Notes: a model not told the origin generated them from the letters alone. A stretch of DNA of 20,946 nucleotides from a virus (IMGVR_UViG_3300020009_000073:1-20946); one strand, 5' to 3'. Shown: positions 1-7,894, counted from the first letter of the stretch. Numbers and translations are program-made.

Positions 1-74
1 TTACGGACAACGCTGCGCTATCTCAACCCAATTACGATGTGTACGCCTCCAGATTAACGATAGAGGAAATGTGA
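1..74 (+). CDS. C-terminal end of an upstream virion-region gene (partial)
   Basis: The frame beginning at base 3 is open from the window edge to a TGA at 72-74 and reads as a plausible protein tail ending in SRLTIEEM. The stop overlaps the start of the next gene in a TGATG arrangement, as expected for translationally coupled genes of a late operon. Only 23 residues are visible, so no function can be assigned; position suggests a structural protein. Confidence 0.6.
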   Translation, partial: TDNAALSQPNYDVYASRLTIEEM

Positions 75-484
75 TGCCTACTACCCTGCGCCCGTTTGAC
101 TACGGCATGAAGAATTACATCGACAGGCTGAACGATCTTTACAACACCGGCGTTCCGCGTGTACGTACTGATTCGGCGGACCCAGATTCACCTGGCTCAG
201 ACGTTACTGTTAGCAGGCAGATGCGCCTGGCAGACAATGGGTGCTGCGCTGATTGTAGAGGTGCTACCATCACCATCACGTTTCATCCCGAGTGTCTGGT
301 CGATGGTTTTTCTATGATCATCTATGCTGTATCTGGTGGCGTCGTTACGGTGAGCGTCGCCGGTGTTGCCACTTTCATAGATACGACAGGGACATCGACA
401 TCAAAGACGATTTCATTAGGGAACGCGGCAATCATATCCAGTGACGGTATTGGTTTTCGCATTTTCAGAATGTCCGGTACATAG
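74..484 (+). CDS. Hypothetical virion-region protein, 136 aa
   Basis: I do not recognise a family. The start is taken as ATG 74, which overlaps the previous stop (TGATG) and has a GAGGAAA ribosome site about 6 bases upstream; a GTG at 71 is an in-frame alternative. The first 50 residues are polar. The rest is rich in short beta-type segments alternating Val, Thr, Ser and Gly, with four cysteines clustered around residues 55-75 (two adjacent, then CRG and PEC). There is no signal peptide or membrane segment. Placement directly before a large repeat-containing virion protein, with an 10-base gap, suggests a small tail or capsid accessory protein. That role is inferred from context only. Confidence 0.7.
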   Translation: MPTTLRPFDYGMKNYIDRLNDLYNTGVPRVRTDSADPDSPGSDVTVSRQMRLADNGCCADCRGATITITFHPECLVDGFSMIIYAVSGGVVTVSVAGVATFIDTTGTSTSKTISLGNAAIISSDGIGFRIFRMSGT

Positions 485-494
485 GAGCCAGGTT

Positions 495-2540
495 ATGTCT
501 CGTCGTCTTTTTGCTACCTCGGCGCTTAGGTTGCCTCCGACGGGCATTCCTGAGAACGCGCCACCGATCAACACCGTGCCAGCAGCACAAACAACCTTTC
601 TCGACACAGCTAAGCTATTCTCGGATGTAGGCGGTAATCAGGTCAAGGTCGGCGATGTAGATACGCCAATCGTCACCGCAACACTCACTGCATCTAATGG
701 TATGACGATTGCTGCAAGTCCACATCAGGGCGTGATGATTTCGAATAACGGGACATCTAAAGTGCTGATTGTTGGTTCGCCTGAAAACGTAAACCGTGCA
801 ATGAATGGCATGCGTATAGCACCGGCATCCGGCTTCAGTGGCACGGCAACAGTGACGTTGCGCACAAGCGACGGTCTCAATGTGGATGAGGATTCGTTTA
901 GCATTGTTGTGTCCGGTACGGCACCTCCACCTGTGGCACAAGCACCTCAAAACTATGTGCCTTCCACGAAGACAACGGGTTTTCAGACAGCGCTCAATTT
1001 ATCGAGCGACAACATTACTGTGTATGATTCCGATACGGAAAATCTTAGTGTTACGCTGACGGCAACGAACGGAACAATCAGCGTGTCGGCGGCTGCTGGT
1101 TCAGCCACAATCACCGGCAATACGACGGCTCTGATGACGATCTCGGGACCGCAAGTGCAGATTAACGCGGCCCTGGCTACTTTGATCTTTCAGCCGACTC
1201 CTGCTTACTCAGGACCAGCCAGCATAAGGCTGGTGACCAGTGACGGTGTACTGACTGACACCGACACGATCGCCATCACAGTTCAATCGTCGCCTGTTGC
1301 TCTTGGCCCGACGCTCTCTGTGGGAGCGCCGCTTCAATCAGTGTTTTCAGTGTCTTCGAATCCCGGTGTTAAATATCACTTCTATAACGCAGGCGCAGGC
1401 AACGATAGAAGAGTCCAGCTTGCTGCAGCGTATAAACCTAATCTTCAAGTCACGATGTCATCGAATCGTGGTGTGTTCACGTCGGACGATCAAGGCACCG
1501 GGCCTACTATCTTAGCTGACGGTCTTCCGTCTAGAGCTACTGGCGGTTATTGGTATGGAGCCGGCGGACAGAACATCAAGAATATACACACGGACTACAA
1601 CTTCATTAGTCTTGTCATGATGCGCAATTCCGGAAATGGTACGGACAATGGCGCGGTGTCGTGGCCTTGGCCTGGATGGCCTTCACCGGCCGATGTTCAG
1701 TTTGTGCGTGCGCGTGGACAAAAGATTATTCTAGTTATTGGTTGGCAGGGATTTGGTTTCAACTACACAACGCGCGCCCAATCCAATAACTTGCTGAACT
1801 CAATCATACCTTTCATCAATTCATTGGGCGGCGTGGACGGCATCGACTTCCGGAACTATATCGGCAACTTGATTGGATATAACCTAAGCACTGAAGCAAT
1901 CTATATCGTGCAACAGTTAAGAGTAATCTTTGGCCCTACGTTCATGATTGTGTATACGTACGATGTGATCGACTCGTATATCTCCGGGCATCGTGCATTA
2001 GCGAAGGCGTTGAATGACGCTGGTTGTTTGACGCTGTGCCAAGGTCTATACATTGAATGGGCTGGATTCAAGGTCGCAGGCGCATGCTCTAGTCGCGGAC
2101 TTGATTTCGCAGCGCAGACAGGTATACCGTACTCTAAGATGATGCTTAGCTTCACCACGAACTATAACTACACAGACAATCTAACCGTCGCAGAATGCAC
2201 ACGTGAAGTCACCACCTGCAAAAACACTCAGCCAACTTGGCGCGGTGCAAGTGTATACAGCACAGAACTAGATGGGGCGTTCTATTGGGACTGGATCGGT
2301 TATATCAGGAATCAAGCCTTGGGCTTCTGGGAGACGTACAGAGGCCGTTCAACAATCACCGGCGCTGGTACAAAGACCATCGTCTTCACTGGCAACATGC
2401 AACAGATAAACTATTCGTTGGACTCGATGTACTATGATGCCGACGACTACTATCTAGGTGGCGACACGATCACAGTCGTCGCCACCGACGGCACGTTGTC
2501 CGACACGAAGACAATGTCGGTCAACATACCGCCTGGATGA
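495..2540 (+). CDS. Tail/virion protein with cadherin-like repeats and degenerate GH18-like domain, 681 aa
   Basis: ATG 495 follows an AGGAG site and is preferred over the in-frame ATG 441, which lies inside the previous gene. Two beta-sandwich repeats of about 115 residues (roughly 27-142 and 150-265) end in TSDGLNVDEDSFSI and TSDGVLTDTDTIAITV, typical of cadherin-like surface-protein repeats; a third partial copy closes the protein (TDGTLSDTKTMSV). Between them, about residues 345-590, is an alpha/beta region resembling GH18 chitinases: KIILVIGWQGFG (strand 3-like) then GGVDGIDFRNY. GH18 enzymes carry DGxDxDxE, with Glu catalytic; here D448, G449 and D451 remain but the last two positions are R453 and Y455. 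It is likely a receptor- or polysaccharide-binding tail protein rather than an active hydrolase. The family assignment is mine by motif only. Confidence 0.75.
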   Translation: MSRRLFATSALRLPPTGIPENAPPINTVPAAQTTFLDTAKLFSDVGGNQVKVGDVDTPIVTATLTASNGMTIAASPHQGVMISNNGTSKVLIVGSPENVNRAMNGMRIAPASGFSGTATVTLRTSDGLNVDEDSFSIVVSGTAPPPVAQAPQNYVPSTKTTGFQTALNLSSDNITVYDSDTENLSVTLTATNGTISVSAAAGSATITGNTTALMTISGPQVQINAALATLIFQPTPAYSGPASIRLVTSDGVLTDTDTIAITVQSSPVALGPTLSVGAPLQSVFSVSSNPGVKYHFYNAGAGNDRRVQLAAAYKPNLQVTMSSNRGVFTSDDQGTGPTILADGLPSRATGGYWYGAGGQNIKNIHTDYNFISLVMMRNSGNGTDNGAVSWPWPGWPSPADVQFVRARGQKIILVIGWQGFGFNYTTRAQSNNLLNSIIPFINSLGGVDGIDFRNYIGNLIGYNLSTEAIYIVQQLRVIFGPTFMIVYTYDVIDSYISGHRALAKALNDAGCLTLCQGLYIEWAGFKVAGACSSRGLDFAAQTGIPYSKMMLSFTTNYNYTDNLTVAECTREVTTCKNTQPTWRGASVYSTELDGAFYWDWIGYIRNQALGFWETYRGRSTITGAGTKTIVFTGNMQQINYSLDSMYYDADDYYLGGDTITVVATDGTLSDTKTMSVNIPPG

Positions 2541-2550
2541 TTGAGTCGCG

Positions 2551-2850
2551 ATGTGGGACATCCAGCAATTGATGGTTCACTTGTCCGGTGTGGCAGGAGC
2601 GCTTGCTTCGATGCGATTCGTGAGTGGGACGCTTTGGCAACGTGTGATCATGGTTATAGGCGGCGCATTCTTTTCTTTCTACGCTATGGATTGGACCGCG
2701 CAGTGGCTCGCGTTGCCGATAGGGCTTGCAGGCTTCTTGCTAGGCCTGTTCGGTATGTCGGTGCTCAGTCGCGTGTGGGAATGGATGCAGTCGACAACAG
2801 CTATTCGAGACTTTCTTGATGCGTGGCTTCGCAAGCCAAGGGACAAGTAA
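2551..2850 (+). CDS. Small membrane protein, candidate holin, 99 aa
   Basis: Three hydrophobic segments are visible: residues about 7-24 (LMVHLSGVAGALASMRFV), 32-48 and 53-74 (a Leu/Gly/Phe-rich stretch), followed by a charged C-terminus ending in RKPRDK. Size, three membrane passes and a basic tail, immediately upstream of the endolysin gene, fit a class I-type holin; the GLAGFLLGLFGMSVL segment recalls LydA-like holins, but I cannot confirm the family. A second frame (2541-2819) is open here but lacks membrane character and does not join the next gene. This frame ends TAA exactly before the next ATG at 2851. The ribosome site is weak (TTGAG). Confidence 0.75.
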   Translation: MWDIQQLMVHLSGVAGALASMRFVSGTLWQRVIMVIGGAFFSFYAMDWTAQWLALPIGLAGFLLGLFGMSVLSRVWEWMQSTTAIRDFLDAWLRKPRDK

Positions 2851-3159
2851 ATGGACTTCGAATTCGACATCACGCATCTCTCTGCGTTCTGCTGGTTCTT
2901 CGTTAGCATCACGGCTCTTATTGCCAGCTTCTCCGGTTACGTGCGCAAGACGATCATGGAAGTCGTCGCGCTGGCCGGTGTGAGCCTGGGCTCAATCTCG
3001 CGGGCGTATTACGTGTTCATCCGCGAAACGATTCAACCCGATGCGTTGTGGATTTCAATCGCTCTTGCGCTCTACTGTCTTGCCATGTGGCATAAGATGC
3101 TGTGGGTTGTTCCACACCGGCCGGACTACAAGCCGCCGAAGAAGTCGAAGTTCTATTGA
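2851..3159 (+). CDS. Small membrane protein of the lysis cassette, 102 aa
   Basis: Three hydrophobic stretches occur at about residues 10-31 (LSAFCWFFVSITALIASFSG), 36-56 and 66-86, the last followed by the basic tail HRPDYKPPKKSKFY. The start abuts the preceding stop (TAAATG) and its TGA overlaps the endolysin start (TGATG), so the three genes form one coupled unit. It could be a second holin, an antiholin, or a holin-like protein of unknown role. With the holin-like half of the following gene, this makes three membrane modules in one cassette, and the sequence does not say which one sets lysis timing. Confidence 0.75.
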   Translation: MDFEFDITHLSAFCWFFVSITALIASFSGYVRKTIMEVVALAGVSLGSISRAYYVFIRETIQPDALWISIALALYCLAMWHKMLWVVPHRPDYKPPKKSKFY

Positions 3160-4397
3160 TGTCGATCACGCTCACCGACTACATCGTCAAAAGGAACGTC
3201 CGCGCGTTCCTTTGGGCGCTACGCTATGGTGAGGGCACGCAGGGTGAGGACGGTTATCGGACCCTGTTTGGTGGGCGTCTGTTTCTTGGGGTAGACGGTA
3301 CCTACGGCACATTTGATGACTTCCAAGACCACCCACGCATTCGCACAACGGTCACGCTTCGGAACGGTAAAAGACTTACGTCCACTGCGGCAGGAGCCTA
3401 TCAAATTCTCGAGAAAACTTGGCTCGGCTTATGCAGCGAATATGGATTCATCAACTTTGAACCACCGACGCAAGACCTGGCTGCTATAGCTTTGATAGCA
3501 GGACGAAAGGCGCTCGAGGACGTTGTCGAAGGCCGTATCAGTACAGCGGTGTTGAAGTGCAATAAAGAGTGGGCGAGCTTGCCGGGTAGTCCCTATGGTC
3601 AGCCGGTCGTTACCCAGGAGGAATTTCTACGTGAGTATGAAGAGGCAGGTGGACTGTTGATGAATGAGGAGGCAGCTAAAGAACCAATGATGCTGCCGGT
3701 CAAAGAGCTTCCCGCTAAGCTACCTCACATCGCTACCAAGACAGCGGAGATAGCTCAAGGCAATACCGACCTTGGCGTTGAATTGCAACAGGAGAAAGCC
3801 ATGCCTATTCCAGCCATCGTTGCGGCATTGTTGCCGACACTTATTCAATTGGTCCCGCAGCTCACAAAGATATTTGGTTCCGGCTCTGAAGTGTCGCAGC
3901 GGAACATTGCCGCAGCTGAAGCGGTGTTCACTGTAGCGAAGGACGCCATCGGTGCAAAGAACGAGCAGGAGGTCATTGAAGCAATCAAGGCTGATCCTGT
4001 CCAGGCAACCGCGGTCAAGCAGGCTATTGAGAAGAACTATCTGAACATTCAAGAAGCTGGCGCCGGAGGTATTGCAGCAGCTCGTGATTACAGTATTGCC
4101 GTTGCCCAGATGCGGACGCCAGAAGGCCAGCCGTTGTCATTGCTCACACAACCAGCATTCGTCATCTCGATGGTCATGCTCGGTCTTGTTGTCATGATGG
4201 TGCTCGTGGTCCTGTTCCCTTGGGAAATATTAAGAGAGGGCGGTGGACAAATCTACACCGACGAGGTTAGACTGATTGTGGTGACGGCCATCATCGGTTC
4301 GCTTTCAACGATCGGAGCCTTCTGGCTCGGGTCATCCTTTGCGAGCCGTCGTGAACCACCTAGTGCGCTTGGCTCACGCACACGTTCAACAGATTAG
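3159..4397 (+). CDS. Endolysin (lambda R-like lytic transglycosylase, GH104) fused to a holin-like membrane protein, 412 aa
   Basis: The first 165 residues match lambda R protein by motif: RAFLWALRYGEGT near the N-terminus, where E25 corresponds to the catalytic Glu, then FGGRLF, DHPR (57-60), TSTAAGAYQIL (74-84), and WASLPGSPYGQ (138-148). Such enzymes cleave peptidoglycan between MurNAc and GlcNAc with 1,6-anhydro product. Residues 165-214 form a Glu/Lys/Ala-rich linker. From M215 the sequence looks like a separate phage holin-like family: PIPAIVAALLPTLIQLVPQL, FGSGSEVSQRN, a helical stretch to about 310, then membrane segments at about 333-354 and 371-393 and a basic tail. The start is ATG 3159, overlapping the previous stop (TGATG). 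There is no stop between the two halves. A strong ribosome site (AGGAG) precedes M215, so two products are possible. Confidence 0.85.
   Translation: MSITLTDYIVKRNVRAFLWALRYGEGTQGEDGYRTLFGGRLFLGVDGTYGTFDDFQDHPRIRTTVTLRNGKRLTSTAAGAYQILEKTWLGLCSEYGFINFEPPTQDLAAIALIAGRKALEDVVEGRISTAVLKCNKEWASLPGSPYGQPVVTQEEFLREYEEAGGLLMNEEAAKEPMMLPVKELPAKLPHIATKTAEIAQGNTDLGVELQQEKAMPIPAIVAALLPTLIQLVPQLTKIFGSGSEVSQRNIAAAEAVFTVAKDAIGAKNEQEVIEAIKADPVQATAVKQAIEKNYLNIQEAGAGGIAAARDYSIAVAQMRTPEGQPLSLLTQPAFVISMVMLGLVVMMVLVVLFPWEILREGGGQIYTDEVRLIVVTAIIGSLSTIGAFWLGSSFASRREPPSALGSRTRSTD
3801..4397 (+). CDS. Holin-like protein from an in-frame internal start, 198 aa
   Basis: ATG 3801 is in frame with the endolysin fusion and sits 7 bases after AGGAG at 3790-3794, a better ribosome site than that of the full-length gene. 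The product would begin MPIPAIVAALLPTL, which is how I recall free-standing members of this holin-like family beginning. It has a coiled or helical middle, two strong membrane segments near its C-terminus and a cytoplasmic basic tail (SRREPPSALGSRTR). It would let the phage make a free holin besides the fused form. This is inferred; no transcript or protein evidence is available. Confidence 0.5.
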   Translation: MPIPAIVAALLPTLIQLVPQLTKIFGSGSEVSQRNIAAAEAVFTVAKDAIGAKNEQEVIEAIKADPVQATAVKQAIEKNYLNIQEAGAGGIAAARDYSIAVAQMRTPEGQPLSLLTQPAFVISMVMLGLVVMMVLVVLFPWEILREGGGQIYTDEVRLIVVTAIIGSLSTIGAFWLGSSFASRREPPSALGSRTRSTD

Positions 4398-4405
4398 GAG
4401 TTAGC

Positions 4406-4618
4406 ATGAAGATCGAAGTCAGCGAAGGTTCCAGCGGCGTCTGGTCCTGGCGTTTCAAGAGCGACAACGGCGAGACGGTAATCGCAGAGGGGACGAAGAC
4501 CTTCGAGTCGAAAGCCGAAGCGCAAAAGGCGGTAGCGTCGTTCGCTACATCAGTCGGCGTGAAGGCAAACGCCGTCAGCTACGTTCCACTTTTTGCGGAG
4601 AAAGAAGAGGAAGAGTAG
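4406..4618 (+). CDS. DUF1508/YegP-like small protein, 70 aa
   Basis: The pattern WSWRFKSDNGETVIAEGTK followed by F.SKAEAQKAVASFA matches the DUF1508 (YegP) repeat, a short beta-beta-beta-alpha unit in which a strand with W.WR.K..NG..IA is followed by a helix starting S(K/R)..A..(A/G)I..V. One repeat is present; bacterial YegP has two. The molecular role of the family is not established. It starts 8 bases after the lysis gene behind TAGGAG. Its last 44 bases overlap the end of the opposite-strand nuclease gene, so this is the last gene of the rightward late operon in this window. Confidence 0.75.
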   Translation: MKIEVSEGSSGVWSWRFKSDNGETVIAEGTKTFESKAEAQKAVASFATSVGVKANAVSYVPLFAEKEEEE

Positions 4619-5084
4619 TGCCGGCCCCTGGCAGTCTTTCAATAAGGGCTAGGGGTAGGGTACCACCCATACGCTGACCGCAGTGCCAGGCAGCGACCTG
4701 GCGCAGCCTGGCGCTACTGGCGACCGAGAGGGAGGCCATGTCGGCCGGGGACATCCCTCGGAGGTCTACCAGCCAGGTCGCCATCCTGTTGCCGATGAGA
4801 CACCAGCATAGCCCGCCAGCCCATACTCTGCGTGAAGCATAGATGATCTGGGACCGTCGCATGCCGTGCTGGATGCCTAGCACCTGTGCGGTGTCGCCCG
4901 GTGAGGTGTCGCTGAACTTCAACTCGATGCCACCTTCAACACCGTCGATGCAGAAGTTGACGTCTGGCGTTCCATCGGCCACCACATTTTCGATGCGCTC
5001 GAGATGGAAGCGCAAGTGGAGCTCTTGGCAGCTCTTGGTGATGTTGGGACGAATCCGCTCGGCCCAGAAGCCGACCTCATCCAT
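4575..5084 (-). CDS. Predicted PD-(D/E)XK nuclease (VRR-NUC-like), 169 aa
   Basis: The motif GTPDVNFCIDGVEGGIELKF contains the spacing typical of PD-(D/E)XK nucleases: D41 after Pro, then E54 and K56 on the next strand. Together with the N-terminal helix (SCQELHLRFHLERIEN) this resembles VRR-NUC and related phage Holliday-junction or replication nucleases. It sits last in the leftward replication operon, downstream of DNA polymerase, which suits processing of recombination or replication intermediates. The start overlaps the end of the upstream gene by 8 bases. The C-terminal half is less conserved-looking and ends inside the oppositely oriented DUF1508 gene. Confidence 0.65.
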   Translation of the reverse strand: MDEVGFWAERIRPNITKSCQELHLRFHLERIENVVADGTPDVNFCIDGVEGGIELKFSDTSPGDTAQVLGIQHGMRRSQIIYASRRVWAGGLCWCLIGNRMATWLVDLRGMSPADMASLSVASSARLRQVAAWHCGQRMGGTLPLALIERLPGAGTTLPLLSPQKVERS

Positions 5085-5310
5085 GTCTCTTAAGCAGCGC
5101 CTCGAACTTGGCCTGTGTTTCTTCAGCGCGACTTTGTTGCTTAGGGGAGTCGCTGTCTGCTAGTCGCCAGTAGTCTTGTCCGAGTTGAAATGCTTGCTTT
5201 AATTCTTCCCGTGATGCATCGAGCAACGCGTGGGCAAAGATGCGCACAGCAATAGTCGCTGGCGTACCTACCTTCAGATGCCAGATGGTGTCAATTTGGT
5301 CGTCCGTCAT
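5077..5310 (-). CDS. Hypothetical protein, 77 aa
   Basis: Family not recognised. The protein is mostly helical in appearance, with an N-terminal TPATIAVRIFAHALL segment and a charged Gln/Glu/Lys-rich second half (SPKQQSRAEETQAKFEALL). It has no cysteines and no membrane segment. Start and stop both overlap neighbours (TGATG with the upstream gene, 8 bases with the nuclease), so it is an integral member of the polymerase operon. A role as a replication accessory or small regulatory protein is possible but unsupported by motif. Confidence 0.7.
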   Translation of the reverse strand: MTDDQIDTIWHLKVGTPATIAVRIFAHALLDASREELKQAFQLGQDYWRLADSDSPKQQSRAEETQAKFEALLKRHG

Positions 5311-5633
5311 CAGTCACTGCTTCCTGTTTGGTTCGACTTGTTGATGTAGAACATTTGCGCCAGGCTGGGACGCTCTAGCTTGGGAGCGAAGCCTTCGAGC
5401 TTCAGGACAAAGTAGAGCGGCAGATTTGTTTCAAGAGCCCAATATTCTTTGTCGTTGATTTTCATCTTGCATACGAGGGCTTCAATGGCGTTGTACTTCT
5501 TGCCGTTGGATGCCTCGACGTAGCCTTTCAGTTTGAGTGGCACACGCTCGCCGATCTCTTCGCTGACGTGTCGTGGGACATCGATTGTTCCCAGCAGACG
5601 ATCTGTCTCGGTGGACCAGAGTTCGTAGTTCAT
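5310..5633 (-). CDS. Hypothetical protein, 107 aa
   Basis: Family not recognised. ATG 5633 is chosen because it overlaps the polymerase stop as ATGA and lies just after a run of G (GGGGGGCG) that can pair with the ribosome; the frame extends further upstream but inside polymerase. The protein begins MNYELWSTETDRLLGTIDVP, which suggests a beta-rich fold, and has two cysteines around residue 60. The final residues are polar (NKSNQTGSSD). There are no membrane segments. Conservation next to polymerase would be needed to infer a role. Confidence 0.7.
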   Translation of the reverse strand: MNYELWSTETDRLLGTIDVPRHVSEEIGERVPLKLKGYVEASNGKKYNAIEALVCKMKINDKEYWALETNLPLYFVLKLEGFAPKLERPSLAQMFYINKSNQTGSSD

Positions 5634-7672
5634 GCACACGCCCCCCAATTCGGGCCGCGTGTTTGATCAGCACGGATCGGGACATTCAGTGTCATACAGT
5701 TCTCCATGATGTGACGTACCTCCTTGATTGCTTCCTGATGTTGCGGGCTTCTATTGGCGCTGTGTCCGAGCTCGTCGTGACAGGTGAGCTTCGGAACGCC
5801 AATGACCTTCGTGGCACCACTGCGATGAATATCTCGCATGGCTGTTTTCATTAGGTCTGCGGCACTGCCTTGCAGTAGACCGTTCAGTGCCTTGTGAGTG
5901 TAGGCACGAGCTACACGCGGTCCCCATGTCTCGACAGCGTCGTCGTAGAGCATGGCCTTGCCGTTATACCCTTCGCTGCCCCAGCGTGGCTCGAACAGAT
6001 CGAAGCGGACACGCCGGCCACCGAAGGTCGTGATGAAGCCTCGCTCGGCTGCTCGCTTCTGGGCAACGTTGTACGTGGCACGAACGAATGGGACAGCGTT
6101 GTGATATTGCTGGATGATGTACTCGGACTCCTCACGTGAGAGTCCCAGGTAGGAGATCAGTGTGTCGATGCCCATGCCGTACACAAGCCCGAAGTTGATG
6201 TTCTTCACCGGCTTGCGCCAGCCCTTGCGCTTCATTGGTGTGCTAACGTCCCAGCCAGTGAACGGCGACACGAAGTCCAGAGTCATCTCGTGGAAGTCAG
6301 TGGTCGGATCATTGTTGTACTGCTGGCGCACAGCCTCACCAGACGGCCCGCGGGCGTAGTGTGCGAGGAACCTGTACTCGATCTGCGACCAGTCGTGGCG
6401 GACCCACTGCTCGCCCTCTTCTGGTATGAATAGAGCTCTGAGCTTCGGACCCCAATACTCATCGCGTGCTGGGATGTTCTGTAGGTTCGGCAAGCTACTC
6501 GAGAACCGTCCGGACACGGTACCGTTCTCGTCGCCCTTGAGCTGATGGAATAGAGCGAACAACCGACCGTTGACATGCTTGTCCAGGATGTACGAGCGGA
6601 CGAATGTGTTGCGGTACTTCTGAAGTTGCCTGCGGTGTCGAACTAGCTCACCAGCCGGATGCTTCACGCGCTCCAGCCACTCTTTCACGAACGACGGTTG
6701 TCCCGTGGCGGTCTTCGGATAGGCAACACCGGCTGCGTCGAACAATGCTGCGAGGTCGCTCTTGCCGATGTCCTTGTCTGGGTTGAGCTCGCGTATGGTG
6801 CCGCCCGACACAGCGATGATTCTGGCGTCGGCCTCGAGGATGCCCGCGGTGAGCTCGTCGTCCAGGCGCTTGGCGTACTCGATGTCAACGCGCACACCGT
6901 TCTGCCGCATCTGGACCATCATCGGGATGAGTTCGGTCTCTAAATCAAATAGACCCATCATGAGCTGCTGCTCTATGATGGGACGTTGCTTGGCCCATAT
7001 GCGCAGGGGCAAGTCTACGTCCCCCTCTGCATACGGTCCCACGAGACAAGCAGGTGCCGCCCAGATATGTGCACGGTAGTGATCGCCGTCACCGTAGGCG
7101 CGTTCAATCCACGCAGCGAGCTCGTTCTTTACCTTCGTCTCGCCGAGGTACGACTTGCTTAGGGCGTCCAAGTTATAGGTAAATCTATTAGAGTCTATTA
7201 GCGCTTCTGCGTGCTGTACGTCGATGAACGGTCCGCTCACGGGGACGCCCTCGCTCCACAAGGCATCCACGTCATAGGACAGGTTCGCACCGACCTTTGC
7301 CTGGCCCTCGGTGCACAGGTTGTCGCGCGCCCATGCCAGCACATGGCCAGGGTCGAGATTCTGCTCTGGTGCTATCTTGTGCCGCATTGGGAAGTACCAG
7401 CGGCCACCGTCTACCGTGCCGACGCTGATGCCTACGATGTGTGCACCCTCTTCACCTTCGCGCCTAAAGCCTGGACCCTTTTCAACGAGGGCACGATCTT
7501 TAGTCTCAGTGTCTAGTCCGAGGACTCTTACATCAGATAGCCTGGGAAACTCGCCTGGCGCAACCCATCCTGTTTCAGGAATGGGCGGCGTCGGGCGGTC
7601 ATAATTGATCCGCTTCTCTTTGACCTGGATCTCTTCCCAGAAGAAGCCGATCGAATCGTCACGCTGGAGCAT
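5630..7672 (-). CDS. Family A DNA polymerase with 3'-5' exonuclease, 680 aa
   Basis: This is the phage replicative polymerase. The exonuclease domain (about 45-230) shows Exo I (LGLDTET, D54/E56), Exo II (GANLSYDVDAL, D134) and Exo III (YAEGD, Y214/D218), so proofreading should be intact. The polymerase domain has motif A at 425-434 (HDWSQIEYRF, D427; the usual form is DYSQIELR), motif B at 486-499 (RKPVKNINFGLVYG, K490 and F494 in the O-helix) and motif C at 629-634 (LTCHDE, D633/E634; the usual form is VHDE). There is no 5'-3' exonuclease domain, as usual for phage members. ATG 7672 follows the upstream TAA directly; downstream, the stop overlaps the next start as ATGA. A clamp-like gene lies two genes upstream. 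Confidence 0.95.
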   Translation of the reverse strand: MLQRDDSIGFFWEEIQVKEKRINYDRPTPPIPETGWVAPGEFPRLSDVRVLGLDTETKDRALVEKGPGFRREGEEGAHIVGISVGTVDGGRWYFPMRHKIAPEQNLDPGHVLAWARDNLCTEGQAKVGANLSYDVDALWSEGVPVSGPFIDVQHAEALIDSNRFTYNLDALSKSYLGETKVKNELAAWIERAYGDGDHYRAHIWAAPACLVGPYAEGDVDLPLRIWAKQRPIIEQQLMMGLFDLETELIPMMVQMRQNGVRVDIEYAKRLDDELTAGILEADARIIAVSGGTIRELNPDKDIGKSDLAALFDAAGVAYPKTATGQPSFVKEWLERVKHPAGELVRHRRQLQKYRNTFVRSYILDKHVNGRLFALFHQLKGDENGTVSGRFSSSLPNLQNIPARDEYWGPKLRALFIPEEGEQWVRHDWSQIEYRFLAHYARGPSGEAVRQQYNNDPTTDFHEMTLDFVSPFTGWDVSTPMKRKGWRKPVKNINFGLVYGMGIDTLISYLGLSREESEYIIQQYHNAVPFVRATYNVAQKRAAERGFITTFGGRRVRFDLFEPRWGSEGYNGKAMLYDDAVETWGPRVARAYTHKALNGLLQGSAADLMKTAMRDIHRSGATKVIGVPKLTCHDELGHSANRSPQHQEAIKEVRHIMENCMTLNVPIRADQTRGPNWGACA

Positions 7673-7894
7673 TTATTTCTTCAGAATGTTGGGCGGTAGT
7701 GTGCCTGCGAGTACATGCATGTTTGCCGGGTCGGCGTAGGCTGTGTGATGCACTGGCTCACGTTTATTTTCCTGGACGCTCTTCATCACGAGCTCGAGGG
7801 CTTCGTCCATGAGTTTGTTTATCTTGTCGTTGCGCTCTTTGATTTCTGTGTTGAGCACTGTCATCTGATGGTAAATCTCTTCAATGCGTGTCAT
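7673..7894 (-). CDS. Small coiled-coil protein, 73 aa
   Basis: ATG 7894 is chosen because it overlaps the clamp stop as ATGA and has GGAGG 7 bases upstream; the longer frame begins inside the clamp gene. Residues 3-45 (RIEEIYHQMTVLNTEIKERN and on) form an amphipathic heptad pattern typical of a coiled coil. The C-terminus ends in LPPNILKK. Lying between clamp and polymerase in a coupled operon, it may be a replisome adaptor, but I recognise no family. Confidence 0.75.
   Translation of the reverse strand: MTRIEEIYHQMTVLNTEIKERNDKINKLMDEALELVMKSVQENKREPVHHTAYADPANMHVLAGTLPPNILKK

Noticed and set aside
1901-2158. Minus-strand frame inside the tail protein
   Set aside because: Antisense shadow of a gene with clear domain content; no ribosome site.
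2541-2819. Alternative 92-codon frame overlapping the holin candidate
   Set aside because: Starts with TTG, is Arg/Asp-rich without membrane character, and does not join the next gene; the other frame does.
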